Positions 31,358 through 39,121 of a stretch of 40,400 nt of DNA are shown one piece after another (position 1 is the stretch's first letter; the number at the start of each line of letters is the position of its first letter). Origin of the DNA: an uncultured Bacteroidota bacterium. Lineage in GTDB: Bacteria > Bacteroidota > Bacteroidia > Flavobacteriales > Flavobacteriaceae. The translations under genes were made by a program, and so were the position numbers. A model generated the notes under the pieces. That model worked only from the letters and a program-made list of their open reading frames with translations. It was not told where the DNA came from and ran no database searches. The stretch is from contig CAIJXW010000073.1 in NCBI GenBank assembly GCA_903824755.1, positions 1-40,400 of the forward strand, given 5' to 3'.

Positions 31358-32329
31358 CTAAAAGGTGATTCTTGCACCAATCATATTAATGCCCGATTGT
31401 CTATATGCGTCTAAATTAAATGCATATTTTTTAGGGGTTGTTTTCTTAGTATTTGAAATAGCGACATTGCTTCTAGTAATGTTTTTTCCGATGATATAAC
31501 CCATAACTAATGCAATAGGATAGTCGGAAACCCAGTGAACGCTACTTTGAACCATTTGAAAACCAAGAGCGCCAATAAGTGTATAGCCAACGGGGCGTAT
31601 CCACTTTTTTTCAGGATAATTTCCCATAATAACATATAGTGAAGCCGTAGCAGTCATCATGTGTCCAGAAGGCATTGCGTCATATCTTGGGGTGTGTTTT
31701 GTATAGGCAATAATGCTAGGAAAAGGCGTCCAAGAACCGCCATCATTTCCATCGATTAATGCTGGTGCTGGGCTTTGTCTTCCTGTAATTCTTTTAATAG
31801 TTTGACTAAAAACACCACAAACGATCAGACTTTCCATTAGTCCAGTAGCAGTGTTTAAAGACCTATAATCATTGTTAATTAATCCATAGGTTGCTAGTCC
31901 CATACTTAGCATTATTGGGGTAGTTCCATTGCCAATTAAATATATTGCAGATGTTGCATTTGGCGGAATATTGCTTAATGGGCCAAAATTTTTATAACGA
32001 GCCACAGATGCCATGCCTAAATCTTCTCCAATAGCTATTGAATTTTCAAGTAATTTTTGGTCGGCAGGTAATAATGCAACCGTTGCAACCGTTGCACCCG
32101 CTAGGCCAATCATGTTATTAGTTTTACCAAAATCATGAAATGTACTCACCACATTGCTTGGAATTTTCGTAACTATACTGAAAAATTTTGGCTTTTTATA
32201 AGTATAAATGGCTCCGTTAGAAAGTGTATAAGATTGAATATCAACAGGACGCTGAATCGTGTCGGCTACTTGTGCATTTGCTAAAGCTGTAACTATAATA
32301 AAGATAAAAAAGAGATACTTTTTTGACAT
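31358..32329 (-). CDS. PAP2-superfamily protein with degenerate phosphatase motifs
   Basis: 323 residues starting at ATG 32329 (MSKKYLFFIFIIVTALANAQ, a signal peptide); a TTG 6 nt upstream is less likely. PAP2 homology: KRITGRQSP in place of K-x6-R-P, AMPSGHMMTATAS (motif 2 intact), and MVQSSVHWVSDYP in place of SR-x5-H-x3-D. The catalytic His and Asp remain, but the Arg residues of motifs 1 and 3 are changed. Whether it still acts as a phosphatase is unclear. First gene of the PAP2 pair, and divergent from aat. Confidence 0.82.
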   Translation of the reverse strand: MSKKYLFFIFIIVTALANAQVADTIQRPVDIQSYTLSNGAIYTYKKPKFFSIVTKIPSNVVSTFHDFGKTNNMIGLAGATVATVALLPADQKLLENSIAIGEDLGMASVARYKNFGPLSNIPPNATSAIYLIGNGTTPIMLSMGLATYGLINNDYRSLNTATGLMESLIVCGVFSQTIKRITGRQSPAPALIDGNDGGSWTPFPSIIAYTKHTPRYDAMPSGHMMTATASLYVIMGNYPEKKWIRPVGYTLIGALGFQMVQSSVHWVSDYPIALVMGYIIGKNITRSNVAISNTKKTTPKKYAFNLDAYRQSGINMIGARITF

Positions 32330-32421
32330 AATCAATTTAACTTTGTGTAAATATATTACAATTTTTATTTTGATTACGTTAACTAAATTAAATTTACATT
32401 AATTAACTAAAATTCTTTCTT

Positions 32422-33057
32422 TTGTATTTACTATCCGATAATTTGTATTTTCCACCCGTAGAAAATTCCACCCGAGAAGGGATTTTAGCTATAGGCGGAG
32501 ATTTAAGTCCAGAACGCCTAATTCTTGCCTACCAAAGCGGAATTTTTCCTTGGTATAATGATGGCGAACCAATTTTCTGGTGGTCACCAAATCCAAGAAT
32601 GGTACTTTTTTTAGATGATTTAGTGGTTTCAAAAAGTATGCGGAATATTCTCAACCGCAACAAATTTAAAGTCACATTTAATTCTAATTTTCGAGAAGTA
32701 ATTTCTAATTGCCAAAAAATGATACGAGAAGGGCAACAAGGAACCTGGATTTCAAATGACATGATTGAGGCCTATTGCAAATTGAATGAGATGGGCGTGG
32801 CAAAATCCGTTGAGGTTTGGCAAGACGAAGAACTGGTTGGAGGGTTGTATGGAATCGATTTGGGTCATATTTTTTGCGGAGAAAGTATGTTTTCAAAAGA
32901 GAGTAATGCATCAAAAGTGGCTTTTATCGCTTTGGCAAACCAATTAAAAAGCAGCAATTATAAACTAATAGATTGTCAAGTTTATAACGAACATCTTGAA
33001 AGTTTAGGTTGTAAAGAAATTGAAAGAAAAGAATTTATGACTATCTTGAAAACCTAA
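32422..33057 (+). CDS. aat: Leucyl/phenylalanyl-tRNA-protein transferase
   Basis: 211 residues. Initiation is placed at TTG 32422 (YLLSDNLYFPPVENSTREGI); no in-frame ATG or GTG lies close upstream and the N-terminus begins where homologs do. Aat adds Leu or Phe to proteins beginning with Lys or Arg, marking them for ClpS/ClpAP. Conserved blocks: GILAIGGDLSPERLILAYQSGIFPWY, PIFWWSPNPRMVLF, VEVWQDEELVGGLYGIDLGHIFCGESMFS and LIDCQVYNEHLESLG. Its stop is 1 nt from the converging tag gene. Confidence 0.94.
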   Translation: MYLLSDNLYFPPVENSTREGILAIGGDLSPERLILAYQSGIFPWYNDGEPIFWWSPNPRMVLFLDDLVVSKSMRNILNRNKFKVTFNSNFREVISNCQKMIREGQQGTWISNDMIEAYCKLNEMGVAKSVEVWQDEELVGGLYGIDLGHIFCGESMFSKESNASKVAFIALANQLKSSNYKLIDCQVYNEHLESLGCKEIERKEFMTILKT

Positions 33058-33058
33058 A

Positions 33059-33619
33059 TCAATTTCTTTTCCAGCAATCTTCAACATGATCATCAATCAT
33101 TCCTGTGGCTTGCATGTGAGCATAAATCACCGTTGAACCTACAAATTTAAATCCTCTTTTTTTCAAATCTTTACTTATTTTATCCGAAATGGGAGATGTT
33201 GCAGGAATTTCTTTTATTGTTTTTGGGGAATTAATTATTGGTTTTCCGTCTATAAATCCCCAGATATAGTTGCTGAAACTCCCGTATTCTTCCTGAATTT
33301 TTATAAACGAAACAGCGTTTGAAACAGCAGATCGAATTTTTAACTGGTTTCGAATAATTCCAGCATTTTGCATTAATTCTTGAATTTTCTCTTCCGAGTA
33401 TAAAGCTATTTTTGAATAGTTAAAATCATCAAAAGCCAGTCTGAAATTTTCTCTTTTTTTTAATATTGTAATCCAACTTAATCCCGCCTGAAAGGTTTCT
33501 AAAATTAGAAATTCAAATAATTTTTGGTCGTCAAATATAGGAACGCCCCATTCTTGATCATGATATTCTTCATAAATTGGGATTCCGACACACCATTTGC
33601 AACGTATTTTTTCTATCAT
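33059..33619 (-). CDS. tag: DNA-3-methyladenine glycosylase I
   Basis: 186 residues. The zinc snap ligands of the Tag family are present: Cys in RCKWC, His in YHDQEWG, and the C-terminal His and Cys in DDHVEDCW. Other hallmarks: WGVPIFDDQKLFEFLILETFQAGLSWITIL and KKRGFKFVGSTVIYAHMQATG. It removes 3-methyladenine from alkylated DNA. Its ATG directly follows the yhhQ stop (TAA-ATG), so the genes form one operon. Confidence 0.95.
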   Translation of the reverse strand: MIEKIRCKWCVGIPIYEEYHDQEWGVPIFDDQKLFEFLILETFQAGLSWITILKKRENFRLAFDDFNYSKIALYSEEKIQELMQNAGIIRNQLKIRSAVSNAVSFIKIQEEYGSFSNYIWGFIDGKPIINSPKTIKEIPATSPISDKISKDLKKRGFKFVGSTVIYAHMQATGMIDDHVEDCWKRN

Positions 33620-34264
33620 TTAATTATGAAGATATTTTTCTATCACCGAATGGCCTACATAGATGAGTGGTGTTAAACACACTGCGATAATTAGTTTTAC
33701 AAAATAACCCGTAAATGCAGAAGCAATATAAACTTCTGTTGTCATTTTTCCAGTCAGCCAAAATGCAATTCCAAGAACGATAAAACTATCAAAAAGTTGA
33801 GATATTACCGTAGAGCCAGTACTCCTTAGCCATATCATTTTGTTTCCTGTTTTATTTTTGAAAAAGTGAAAAATGGTAACATCAATAAGTTGCGAAACCA
33901 AAAATGCGGTTATACTCCCAACAATTATCCACATGCTCTGACCAAAAACACCATTAAATTGATCGTCTGAAACTAAATCAGCTCCTTTTACGGCAGGAAT
34001 TTTTAATGCAAAATAGAGAAGAACGAAACAGTAGGTGATCAATCCAGCCGTAATTAGGGATAATTTTTTTACGCCCTTTTCTCCAAAATATTCATTGATT
34101 AAATCAGTAGTAATAAATACGATTGGCCACGGAAGAATCCCTATACTCATCACATAAGGGCCTAATTGAATGAGTTTTCCACCGATGAGTTCAGCAAACA
34201 CAGCGTTTGTAATGAAAATCCCGGCAAGGATTATAAACACTAAATCTTTCTTTGATTGAAACAT
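33620..34264 (-). CDS. yhhQ: Queuosine precursor transporter (YhhQ/VUT family)
   Basis: 214 residues with about six hydrophobic segments. YhhQ-type features: NAVFAELIGGKLIQLGPYVMSIGILPWPIVFITTDLINEYFGEKG and FLVSQLIDVTIFHFFKNKT...RSTGSTVISQLFDSFIVLGIAF, with the charged residues of the transport core. The family imports queuine or preQ0/preQ1 for tRNA queuosine modification. Directly coupled to tag. A -7 match TAATTTTG (34281-34288, minus) lies upstream with a TTG at only 16 bp. Confidence 0.9.
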   Translation of the reverse strand: MFQSKKDLVFIILAGIFITNAVFAELIGGKLIQLGPYVMSIGILPWPIVFITTDLINEYFGEKGVKKLSLITAGLITYCFVLLYFALKIPAVKGADLVSDDQFNGVFGQSMWIIVGSITAFLVSQLIDVTIFHFFKNKTGNKMIWLRSTGSTVISQLFDSFIVLGIAFWLTGKMTTEVYIASAFTGYFVKLIIAVCLTPLIYVGHSVIEKYLHN

Positions 34265-34322
34265 ATTATTATTCTTTTATCAAAATTACAATATTATTTA
34301 AAACCAAATAGGTCAAAACTAA

Positions 34323-34353
34323 AATTCCCATTTCAAATATTGAAATGGGAATT
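34323..34353 (-). terminator. Terminator of the tsf transcript
   Basis: AATTCCCATTTCAA (34323-34336) and TTGAAATGGGAATT (34340-34353), 14 perfect bp with a 3-nt loop. On the minus strand it is followed by a moderately T-rich stretch. Confidence 0.85.
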
Positions 34354-34377
34354 AATAATTTATAGAACGATTAGGGG

Positions 34378-35202
34378 TTATCCTAAAGCTGCTCTTTTGA
34401 AACCTGTTACCACCAAGTTAGCATCAACAGATTTAATATATTCTGCAACGCTCAACTTATTGTCTTTAATATAATCTTGGTTTACTAAAGTATTATCTTT
34501 AAAGAAACGTGCTAATTTTCCTTTTGCAATATTGTCTAACATTGCTTCTGGTTTTCCTTCTTGACGAAGAATATCTTTTGCAATTTCGATTTCTTTTGCA
34601 ATTGTTTCAGAGTCAACGCCAGCCTCGTCTAATGCGATTGGAGCCATTGCAGCTGCTTGCATAGAGATATTTCTTGCTGCTTCTTCTGCTCCTGCTACAT
34701 TTGCAGAAAGTGCAGTTAATGTTGCAATTTTATTTCCTGAGTGAATATAAGACCCGATGAAAGCACCTTCTAATTTTTCGAAAGTTCTAATTTCAAGTTT
34801 TTCACCAATTACACCCGTTTGTTCAATTAGTTTTTCGGCAACAGTGATACCGTTGAAATCAGCAGCCAAAAAAGCTTCTTTAGTGTCAAAGTTCAAAGCT
34901 AAATTTGCCATTTCGGTAGCCATTTTTACAAAGTTTTCATTCATTCCTACGAAATCTGTTTCGCAGTTCAAAGTGATAACAACACCAGCAGTTTTTGCAG
35001 CATTTACTACTGCAATTGCAGCTCCTTCTGTAGATTCTCTATCAGAGCGGTTTGCCGCTACTTTTTGTCCTTTTTTACGTAGGTTTTCGATAGCTAAATC
35101 AAAATCTCCGTCCGCTTCTACCAAAGCTTTTTTGCAGTCCATCATTCCTGCACCTGTGATTGTTCTTAATTTATTTACGTCTGCAGCAGTTATTGTTGCC
35201 AT
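34378..35202 (-). CDS. tsf: Translation elongation factor Ts
   Basis: 274 residues. It exchanges GDP for GTP on EF-Tu. The N-terminal UBA-like domain (TITAADVNKLRTITGAGMMD with CKKALVEADGDFDLAIENLRKKG) and the core (GVVITLNCETDFVGMNENFV; IGSYIHSGNKIATL) are fully conserved. Follows rpsB after 111 nt; that spacer holds a large inverted repeat that may tune tsf expression. Confidence 0.97.
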   Translation of the reverse strand: MATITAADVNKLRTITGAGMMDCKKALVEADGDFDLAIENLRKKGQKVAANRSDRESTEGAAIAVVNAAKTAGVVITLNCETDFVGMNENFVKMATEMANLALNFDTKEAFLAADFNGITVAEKLIEQTGVIGEKLEIRTFEKLEGAFIGSYIHSGNKIATLTALSANVAGAEEAARNISMQAAAMAPIALDEAGVDSETIAKEIEIAKDILRQEGKPEAMLDNIAKGKLARFFKDNTLVNQDYIKDNKLSVAEYIKSVDANLVVTGFKRAALG

Positions 35203-35225
35203 AATTTTTGTTTTTTAAAGAGTAA

Positions 35226-35301
35226 AAGATTGAAAAATTTAAGAGTTGAATACCACTAATTTAAAATTAATAAGTATCAAATCTATAAATTCTTCAATCT
35301 T
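35226..35301 (-). promoter_or_regulatory. Long inverted repeat in the rpsB-tsf spacer
   Basis: AAGATTGAAAAATTTA (35226-35241) and TAAATTCTTCAATCTT (35286-35301) are complementary at 15 of 16 positions across a 44-nt loop. The structure fills most of the intercistronic region and could serve RNA processing or partial termination. Confidence 0.6.
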
Positions 35302-35313
35302 AAAAATTTATTT

Positions 35314-36192
35314 TTATTCTTCTGTTGAAGCTTCTTCAGTTGTTTCTGTAGCTTCTTCTTCCGTTGCAGGCTCTTCAGCTACAACAACTTCTTCGGCTAC
35401 AACTTCTTCAGTTGCTACAACGGTTTCTGCTACTGGTTCAAGAACTTCTGCAACTTCGGCTGCTTCTACTACTTCAGTAGCTTCTTCACCTTCTTTGTCA
35501 GAACTTCTATTTGCTAGACCGTCAATAACGGCAGCAGTAACAAGAGTTAAAATTTTATCAATAGATTTTGAAGCATCATCATTTGATGGAATTACATAAT
35601 CAACCTCACGTGGGTCAGAATTTGTATCAACCATTGCAAAAACTGGAATGTTTAATTTTTGAGCTTCTTTTATCGCGATGTGTTCTGCTTTGATATCTAC
35701 TACAAATAATGCAGCAGGTAATCTAGACATATCTGCAATCGAACCTAGATTTTTCTCTAATTTTGCACGAAGACGATCTACTTGCAAACGTTCTTTTTTA
35801 GACAATGTCATAAAGGTACCGTCTTTCTTCATTTTATCAATAGTTGCCATTTTTTTAACGGCTTTTCTGATAGTTACAAAGTTAGTTAGCATTCCGCCAG
35901 GCCATCTTTCAGTGATGTACGGCATGTTTGCTGCTTTTGCTTTTTCGGCAACGATATCTTTTGCTTGTTTTTTGGTAGCTACAAATAATATTTTTCTACC
36001 TGATGCTGCAATTTTTCTTAAAGCTTCGTTTGCTTCTTCAATTTTTGCTGCAGTTTTATATAGATTGATAATGTGAATTCCATTACGTTCCATATAAATA
36101 TAAGGAGCCATGTTTGGATCCCATTTTCTAGTCATGTGTCCAAAGTGAACACCTGCTTCTAATAATTCTTTAACGTCAATTTTGTTTGCCAT
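35314..36192 (-). CDS. rpsB: 30S ribosomal protein S2 (uS2) with long acidic tail
   Basis: 292 residues. The S2 core (residues 1 to about 228) is standard: LEAGVHFGHMTRKWDPNMAPYI, ERWPGGMLTNFVTIRKAV, SRLPAALFVVDIKAEHIAIKEA, DTNSDPREVDYVIPSNDDA. The last 60 or so residues are a low-complexity tail of Glu, Ala, Val and Thr repeats (EEATEVV, AEEVVVAEEPA, TEEASTEE), likely disordered and strongly acidic, unusual for a ribosomal protein but seen in other Bacteroidota S2. Precedes tsf. Confidence 0.97.
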   Translation of the reverse strand: MANKIDVKELLEAGVHFGHMTRKWDPNMAPYIYMERNGIHIINLYKTAAKIEEANEALRKIAASGRKILFVATKKQAKDIVAEKAKAANMPYITERWPGGMLTNFVTIRKAVKKMATIDKMKKDGTFMTLSKKERLQVDRLRAKLEKNLGSIADMSRLPAALFVVDIKAEHIAIKEAQKLNIPVFAMVDTNSDPREVDYVIPSNDDASKSIDKILTLVTAAVIDGLANRSSDKEGEEATEVVEAAEVAEVLEPVAETVVATEEVVAEEVVVAEEPATEEEATETTEEASTEE

Positions 36193-36365
36193 TGTGTAAT
36201 AGTTTACGTTCCGTGATTAGCAATGTTCCGTTGGGCTTTACGCTTGAGGCTTCATTTAGATGCTAAACTAATTCCCTTTTTGAAAGGAATATCGACAACT
36301 TTGTTTTTAATTCAATTTTAATTGTAAAAATAGTTCTGAAAAAATATTCTGATAAATATCGAATA
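36193..36365 (-). promoter_or_regulatory. rpsI-rpsB spacer, candidate S2 leader
   Basis: 173 nt with several structures in the rpsB sense: an ATTCC-type hairpin at 36271-36290 (ATTCCTTTC/AAGGGAAT with one G-T pair), a small TTTAG/CTAAA hairpin, and two direct copies of GTTCCGT on the plus strand (36208-36214 and 36225-36231). Size and content fit an autoregulatory ribosomal leader; this is inferred. Confidence 0.4.
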
Positions 36366-36752
36366 TTAACGTTTTGAGAATTGGAATCTCTTACGTGCTT
36401 TTTTCTGTCCGAATTTTTTACGTTCTACCATTCTTGGATCTCTTGTTAATAATCCTTCTGGTTTAAGGATAGCTCTGTTTTCCGCCTCAACTTCACACAT
36501 TGCTCTTGCAATAGCCATTCTTACAGCTTCTGCTTGTCCTGTAGCTCCACCTCCATATACGTTCACTTTAACGTCAAAGTTGGTTGCATTTTCTGTCATA
36601 GACATCGGTTGCATTACTTTGTACTGTAAAGTAGCAGTAGGGAAATAGTTACTAAATTCTCTTTTGTTTACCGTGATTTTTCCTGTTCCTTCTGAAACAT
36701 AAACACGAGCAACAGCGCATTTTCTTCTACCGATTTTGTGAATAACTCCCAT
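36366..36752 (-). CDS. rpsI: 30S ribosomal protein S9 (uS9)
   Basis: 128 residues with the S9 features HKIGRRKCAVARVYVSEGTG, NVYGGGATGQAEAVRMAIARAM, LLTRDPRMVERKKFGQKKAR and the basic C-terminal KRFQFSKR that reaches the P-site tRNA. The ATG overlaps the last base of the rplM stop region (rplM ends at 36752), the usual rplM-rpsI coupling. Confidence 0.98.
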   Translation of the reverse strand: MGVIHKIGRRKCAVARVYVSEGTGKITVNKREFSNYFPTATLQYKVMQPMSMTENATNFDVKVNVYGGGATGQAEAVRMAIARAMCEVEAENRAILKPEGLLTRDPRMVERKKFGQKKARKRFQFSKR

Positions 36753-37207
36753 TACTTAAGATCGTTTAGGTTAACTGTTTTTGGTTGTTGAGCGGCATGT
36801 TTGTGCCCAGAACCAACATTTACATTTAAATTTCTGAAAAGTTCGGCTCCTAATTTATTTTTAGGTAACATCCCTTTTACAGCTTTCTCTACTAATAATG
36901 CAGGGTTTTTTTGTTGCATTACTTTAGCAGTTAAAGTTCTTTGTCCTCCTGGATAACCTGTGTGTCTGATGTACGTTTTGTCATCTAACTTGTTACCAGT
37001 AAGGTTGATTTTTTCTGCGTTGATAACAATTACGTTATCACCACAATCAACGTGCGGTGTATAACTTGGCTTGTATTTACCTCTCAAAAGCATTGCTACT
37101 TTTGTTGATAAACGACCTAAGTTATGCCCTTCAGCGTCCACAACAATCCACTGCTTGTCTGCAGTTGCCTTGTTTGCTGATACTGTTTTGTAGCTTAATG
37201 TGTTCAC
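36752..37207 (-). CDS. rplM: 50S ribosomal protein L13 (uL13)
   Basis: 151 residues: WIVVDAEGHNLGRLSTKVAMLLRGKYKPSYTPHVDCGDNVIVINAE is the conserved L13 start; KTYIRHTGYPGGQ, EKAVKGMLPKNKLG and the C-terminal QPKTV complete the match. First gene of the rplM-rpsI operon, with an upstream promoter and leader hairpin. L13 is an early-assembly protein of the large subunit. Confidence 0.98.
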   Translation of the reverse strand: MNTLSYKTVSANKATADKQWIVVDAEGHNLGRLSTKVAMLLRGKYKPSYTPHVDCGDNVIVINAEKINLTGNKLDDKTYIRHTGYPGGQRTLTAKVMQQKNPALLVEKAVKGMLPKNKLGAELFRNLNVNVGSGHKHAAQQPKTVNLNDLK

Positions 37208-37229
37208 AATAATTAATTTAAATTAAACA

Positions 37230-37282
37230 TTCCATTCCCAATAAAGGGAGTGCAAAAGTACAATTAATTATGAGATATACAA
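37230..37282 (-). promoter_or_regulatory. Promoter and leader hairpin of rplM-rpsI
   Basis: Minus-strand TACTTTTG (37253-37260) with TTG (37280-37282), 19 bp apart. The start of the transcript can form CATTCCC/GGGAGTG (about 37230-37252), 7 bp with one wobble. I recall that L13 leader motifs have been proposed in Bacteroidia; whether this one belongs is untested. Confidence 0.7.
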
Positions 37283-37390
37283 ATAGGGACACTAAAATAT
37301 TACATAGAACCTGTTTTTGTTGTCAGTAATATTTGGTTTTTTGCCATTTTAAAGCTAAAAAAATGTATTTTTACTTTTTAATTTAAAAGC

Positions 37391-38413
37391 ATGAAAGCAA
37401 AAGCCACCTTAAAACAAATCGCAAAAGAATTTGAAGTATCTATTTCTACTGTGTCTAAAGCTTTAAGCGATAGTCCTGAAATTAGTGAAGCTACCAAAAC
37501 TAAAATTAAAGAATATGCGAAGTTGCAAAATTACAAGCCCAATAGCATTGCAAAAAATTTAAAAAATCAACGCACCAATACGATTGGTGTCATCATACCT
37601 AATATACTAAATCCCTTTTTTGCTAAAGTATTTAGTGGAATTGAAAAAGCTGCTTTAGCTAAAGGCTATAATGTAATTACTGGAATATCCAATGAATCTC
37701 ACGAAAAAGAGATGGAAGTCATGGACATGTTAAATAATGGCACTATTGACGGATTTATCGTTTCGGTGGCTGAAGAAACGCAATCTAAAAAGGAATACCA
37801 ACATTTCAAAGAAATCATCAACAGCGGAACGCCTATTGTCATGTTTGATCGCGTGGCCGATTCTATTGTTTGCGATAAAGTAATTGTGGACGATTTTGAA
37901 TCGGCATTTGAAGCGACGCAACACTTGGTTAAATTAGGAAGTAAAAAAATTGCATTACTTTCTACCATTGGTAATTTAAGTGTAGGAGAATTGCGCTTTG
38001 AAGGCTACCAAAAAGCCTTAAAAGAAAATCATATAAAAATCGATTCTAATTTGCTTGTGCTAGAAAACGAATTGGAATTGTTTGATGCAAAATTAGCCAA
38101 TTTATTTCAAAAGGAAAAAGTAGATGCTGTATTTGCATTGGATGAGCATGCTTCAACAATGGCCATGAAATTAGCCATCAAGAAGGGTATAAAAATTCCA
38201 GAACAATTAAATATTATAGGTTTTGCCGATGGCGTATGGTCTAAACGATTAACGCCAAGTTTGTCTACTGTGAGTCAGCATGCACCAGAAATTGGAGCAA
38301 AAGCAGCTGAATTATTGATCGCCAAATTGAATACAAAAGACGAATTTTATCAACATCAAACCGTTGTGGTAAAAACAGAATTGCGACAAAGAGAATCGAC
38401 CCGAAAGTTATAA
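37391..38413 (+). CDS. LacI family transcriptional regulator
   Basis: 340 residues. LacI-type HTH (KATLKQIAKEFEVSISTVSK, hinge helix KPNSIAKNLKN), then the periplasmic-binding-protein-like effector domain (TNTIGVIIPNILNPFFAKVFSGIEKAA, DGFIVSVAEE, VIVDDFESAFEATQHL, VDAVFALDEHASTMAM, GFADGVWSKRLTPSLSTVSQ). The ligand is unknown, often a sugar in this family. Upstream, TTG (37341) and TATTTTTA are a weak promoter. It converges with, and overlaps by 6 bp, the second PnuC-type transporter gene. Confidence 0.93.
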   Translation: MKAKATLKQIAKEFEVSISTVSKALSDSPEISEATKTKIKEYAKLQNYKPNSIAKNLKNQRTNTIGVIIPNILNPFFAKVFSGIEKAALAKGYNVITGISNESHEKEMEVMDMLNNGTIDGFIVSVAEETQSKKEYQHFKEIINSGTPIVMFDRVADSIVCDKVIVDDFESAFEATQHLVKLGSKKIALLSTIGNLSVGELRFEGYQKALKENHIKIDSNLLVLENELELFDAKLANLFQKEKVDAVFALDEHASTMAMKLAIKKGIKIPEQLNIIGFADGVWSKRLTPSLSTVSQHAPEIGAKAAELLIAKLNTKDEFYQHQTVVVKTELRQRESTRKL

Positions 38414-39121
38414 TTGGGCTTTTTTATCATCGTTCCAAGTGATGTATCCAATGATCGCATTGAAAAAATAAAACGCATACTTGGCAACATTTGCAACATT
38501 CATCAATAGGATGCTTTGAATGATTTTGGTTAGGTTATAAAATTGCCATAAAAACCAGTTATCTGGATACATGCGTGCCGTATTAAATGTCCCCCCAAAA
38601 GTAATACCAGCAGGAACAGCAATTGCAAAAAACAATTTCCAATCGATAGGTGTTTGCGCGATGTATTTAAAAGCTAAATAATTTAATAGGATGGAAAAGA
38701 AAAAACCTAAGAGTATATTTCGATAGAAAATAAAATCGATGGAACGTAAAATTTTGCTTTTTTTCCAGGCTTTAAACACCAAAAAGTTTCCAATAAATGA
38801 GATGGGATAGGTCAAAATTGCTCCTATATTTCCTAATAAATAATCGATACTACCGCTTAAAAAAGTATTGCAGGTTGTGATTAAATTTCCGAAATTATTT
38901 TTTTTGGTTACCAATCTATTTCCTATCATGGATAGCCCTGTGTTTACAATCGAAACATAACCCAGAAAGAAAACATATTTTGTGCCTTTAAAAGTGAAAT
39001 CTATTTCGGTTTTGTGATAGCCTAATGTTACCGAAGCCGCAAGTACAATGGCTAATCCAATAAAATCGAGATACGTGCTATTGGTTATTTTTTTTATGGT
39101 AGTAATGATAGTATTACTCAT
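38408..39121 (-). CDS. PnuC-like transporter, second paralog
   Basis: 237 residues with about seven hydrophobic segments. The C-terminal DNWFLWQFYNLTKIIQSILL followed by NVAKYAFYFFNAIIGYITWNDDKK has the PnuC layout (W-x-x-Y/F-N ... Y-x-x-x-x-x-x-G-Y-x-x-W), and the N-terminal half shows FLGYVSIVNTGLSMIGNRLV and NFGNLITTCNTFLSGSIDYLLGN. It is distant from the pnuC at 20970. Its ATG directly follows the stop of the serine hydrolase gene (TAA-ATG), so the two are coupled. Substrate unknown. Confidence 0.75.
   Translation of the reverse strand: MSNTIITTIKKITNSTYLDFIGLAIVLAASVTLGYHKTEIDFTFKGTKYVFFLGYVSIVNTGLSMIGNRLVTKKNNFGNLITTCNTFLSGSIDYLLGNIGAILTYPISFIGNFLVFKAWKKSKILRSIDFIFYRNILLGFFFSILLNYLAFKYIAQTPIDWKLFFAIAVPAGITFGGTFNTARMYPDNWFLWQFYNLTKIIQSILLMNVANVAKYAFYFFNAIIGYITWNDDKKAQL

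Noticed and set aside
35246-35599. 117-residue plus-strand frame rich in Ser, Val, Ala and Thr
   Set aside because: It is the mirror of the Glu/Ala/Val repeat tail of rpsB.
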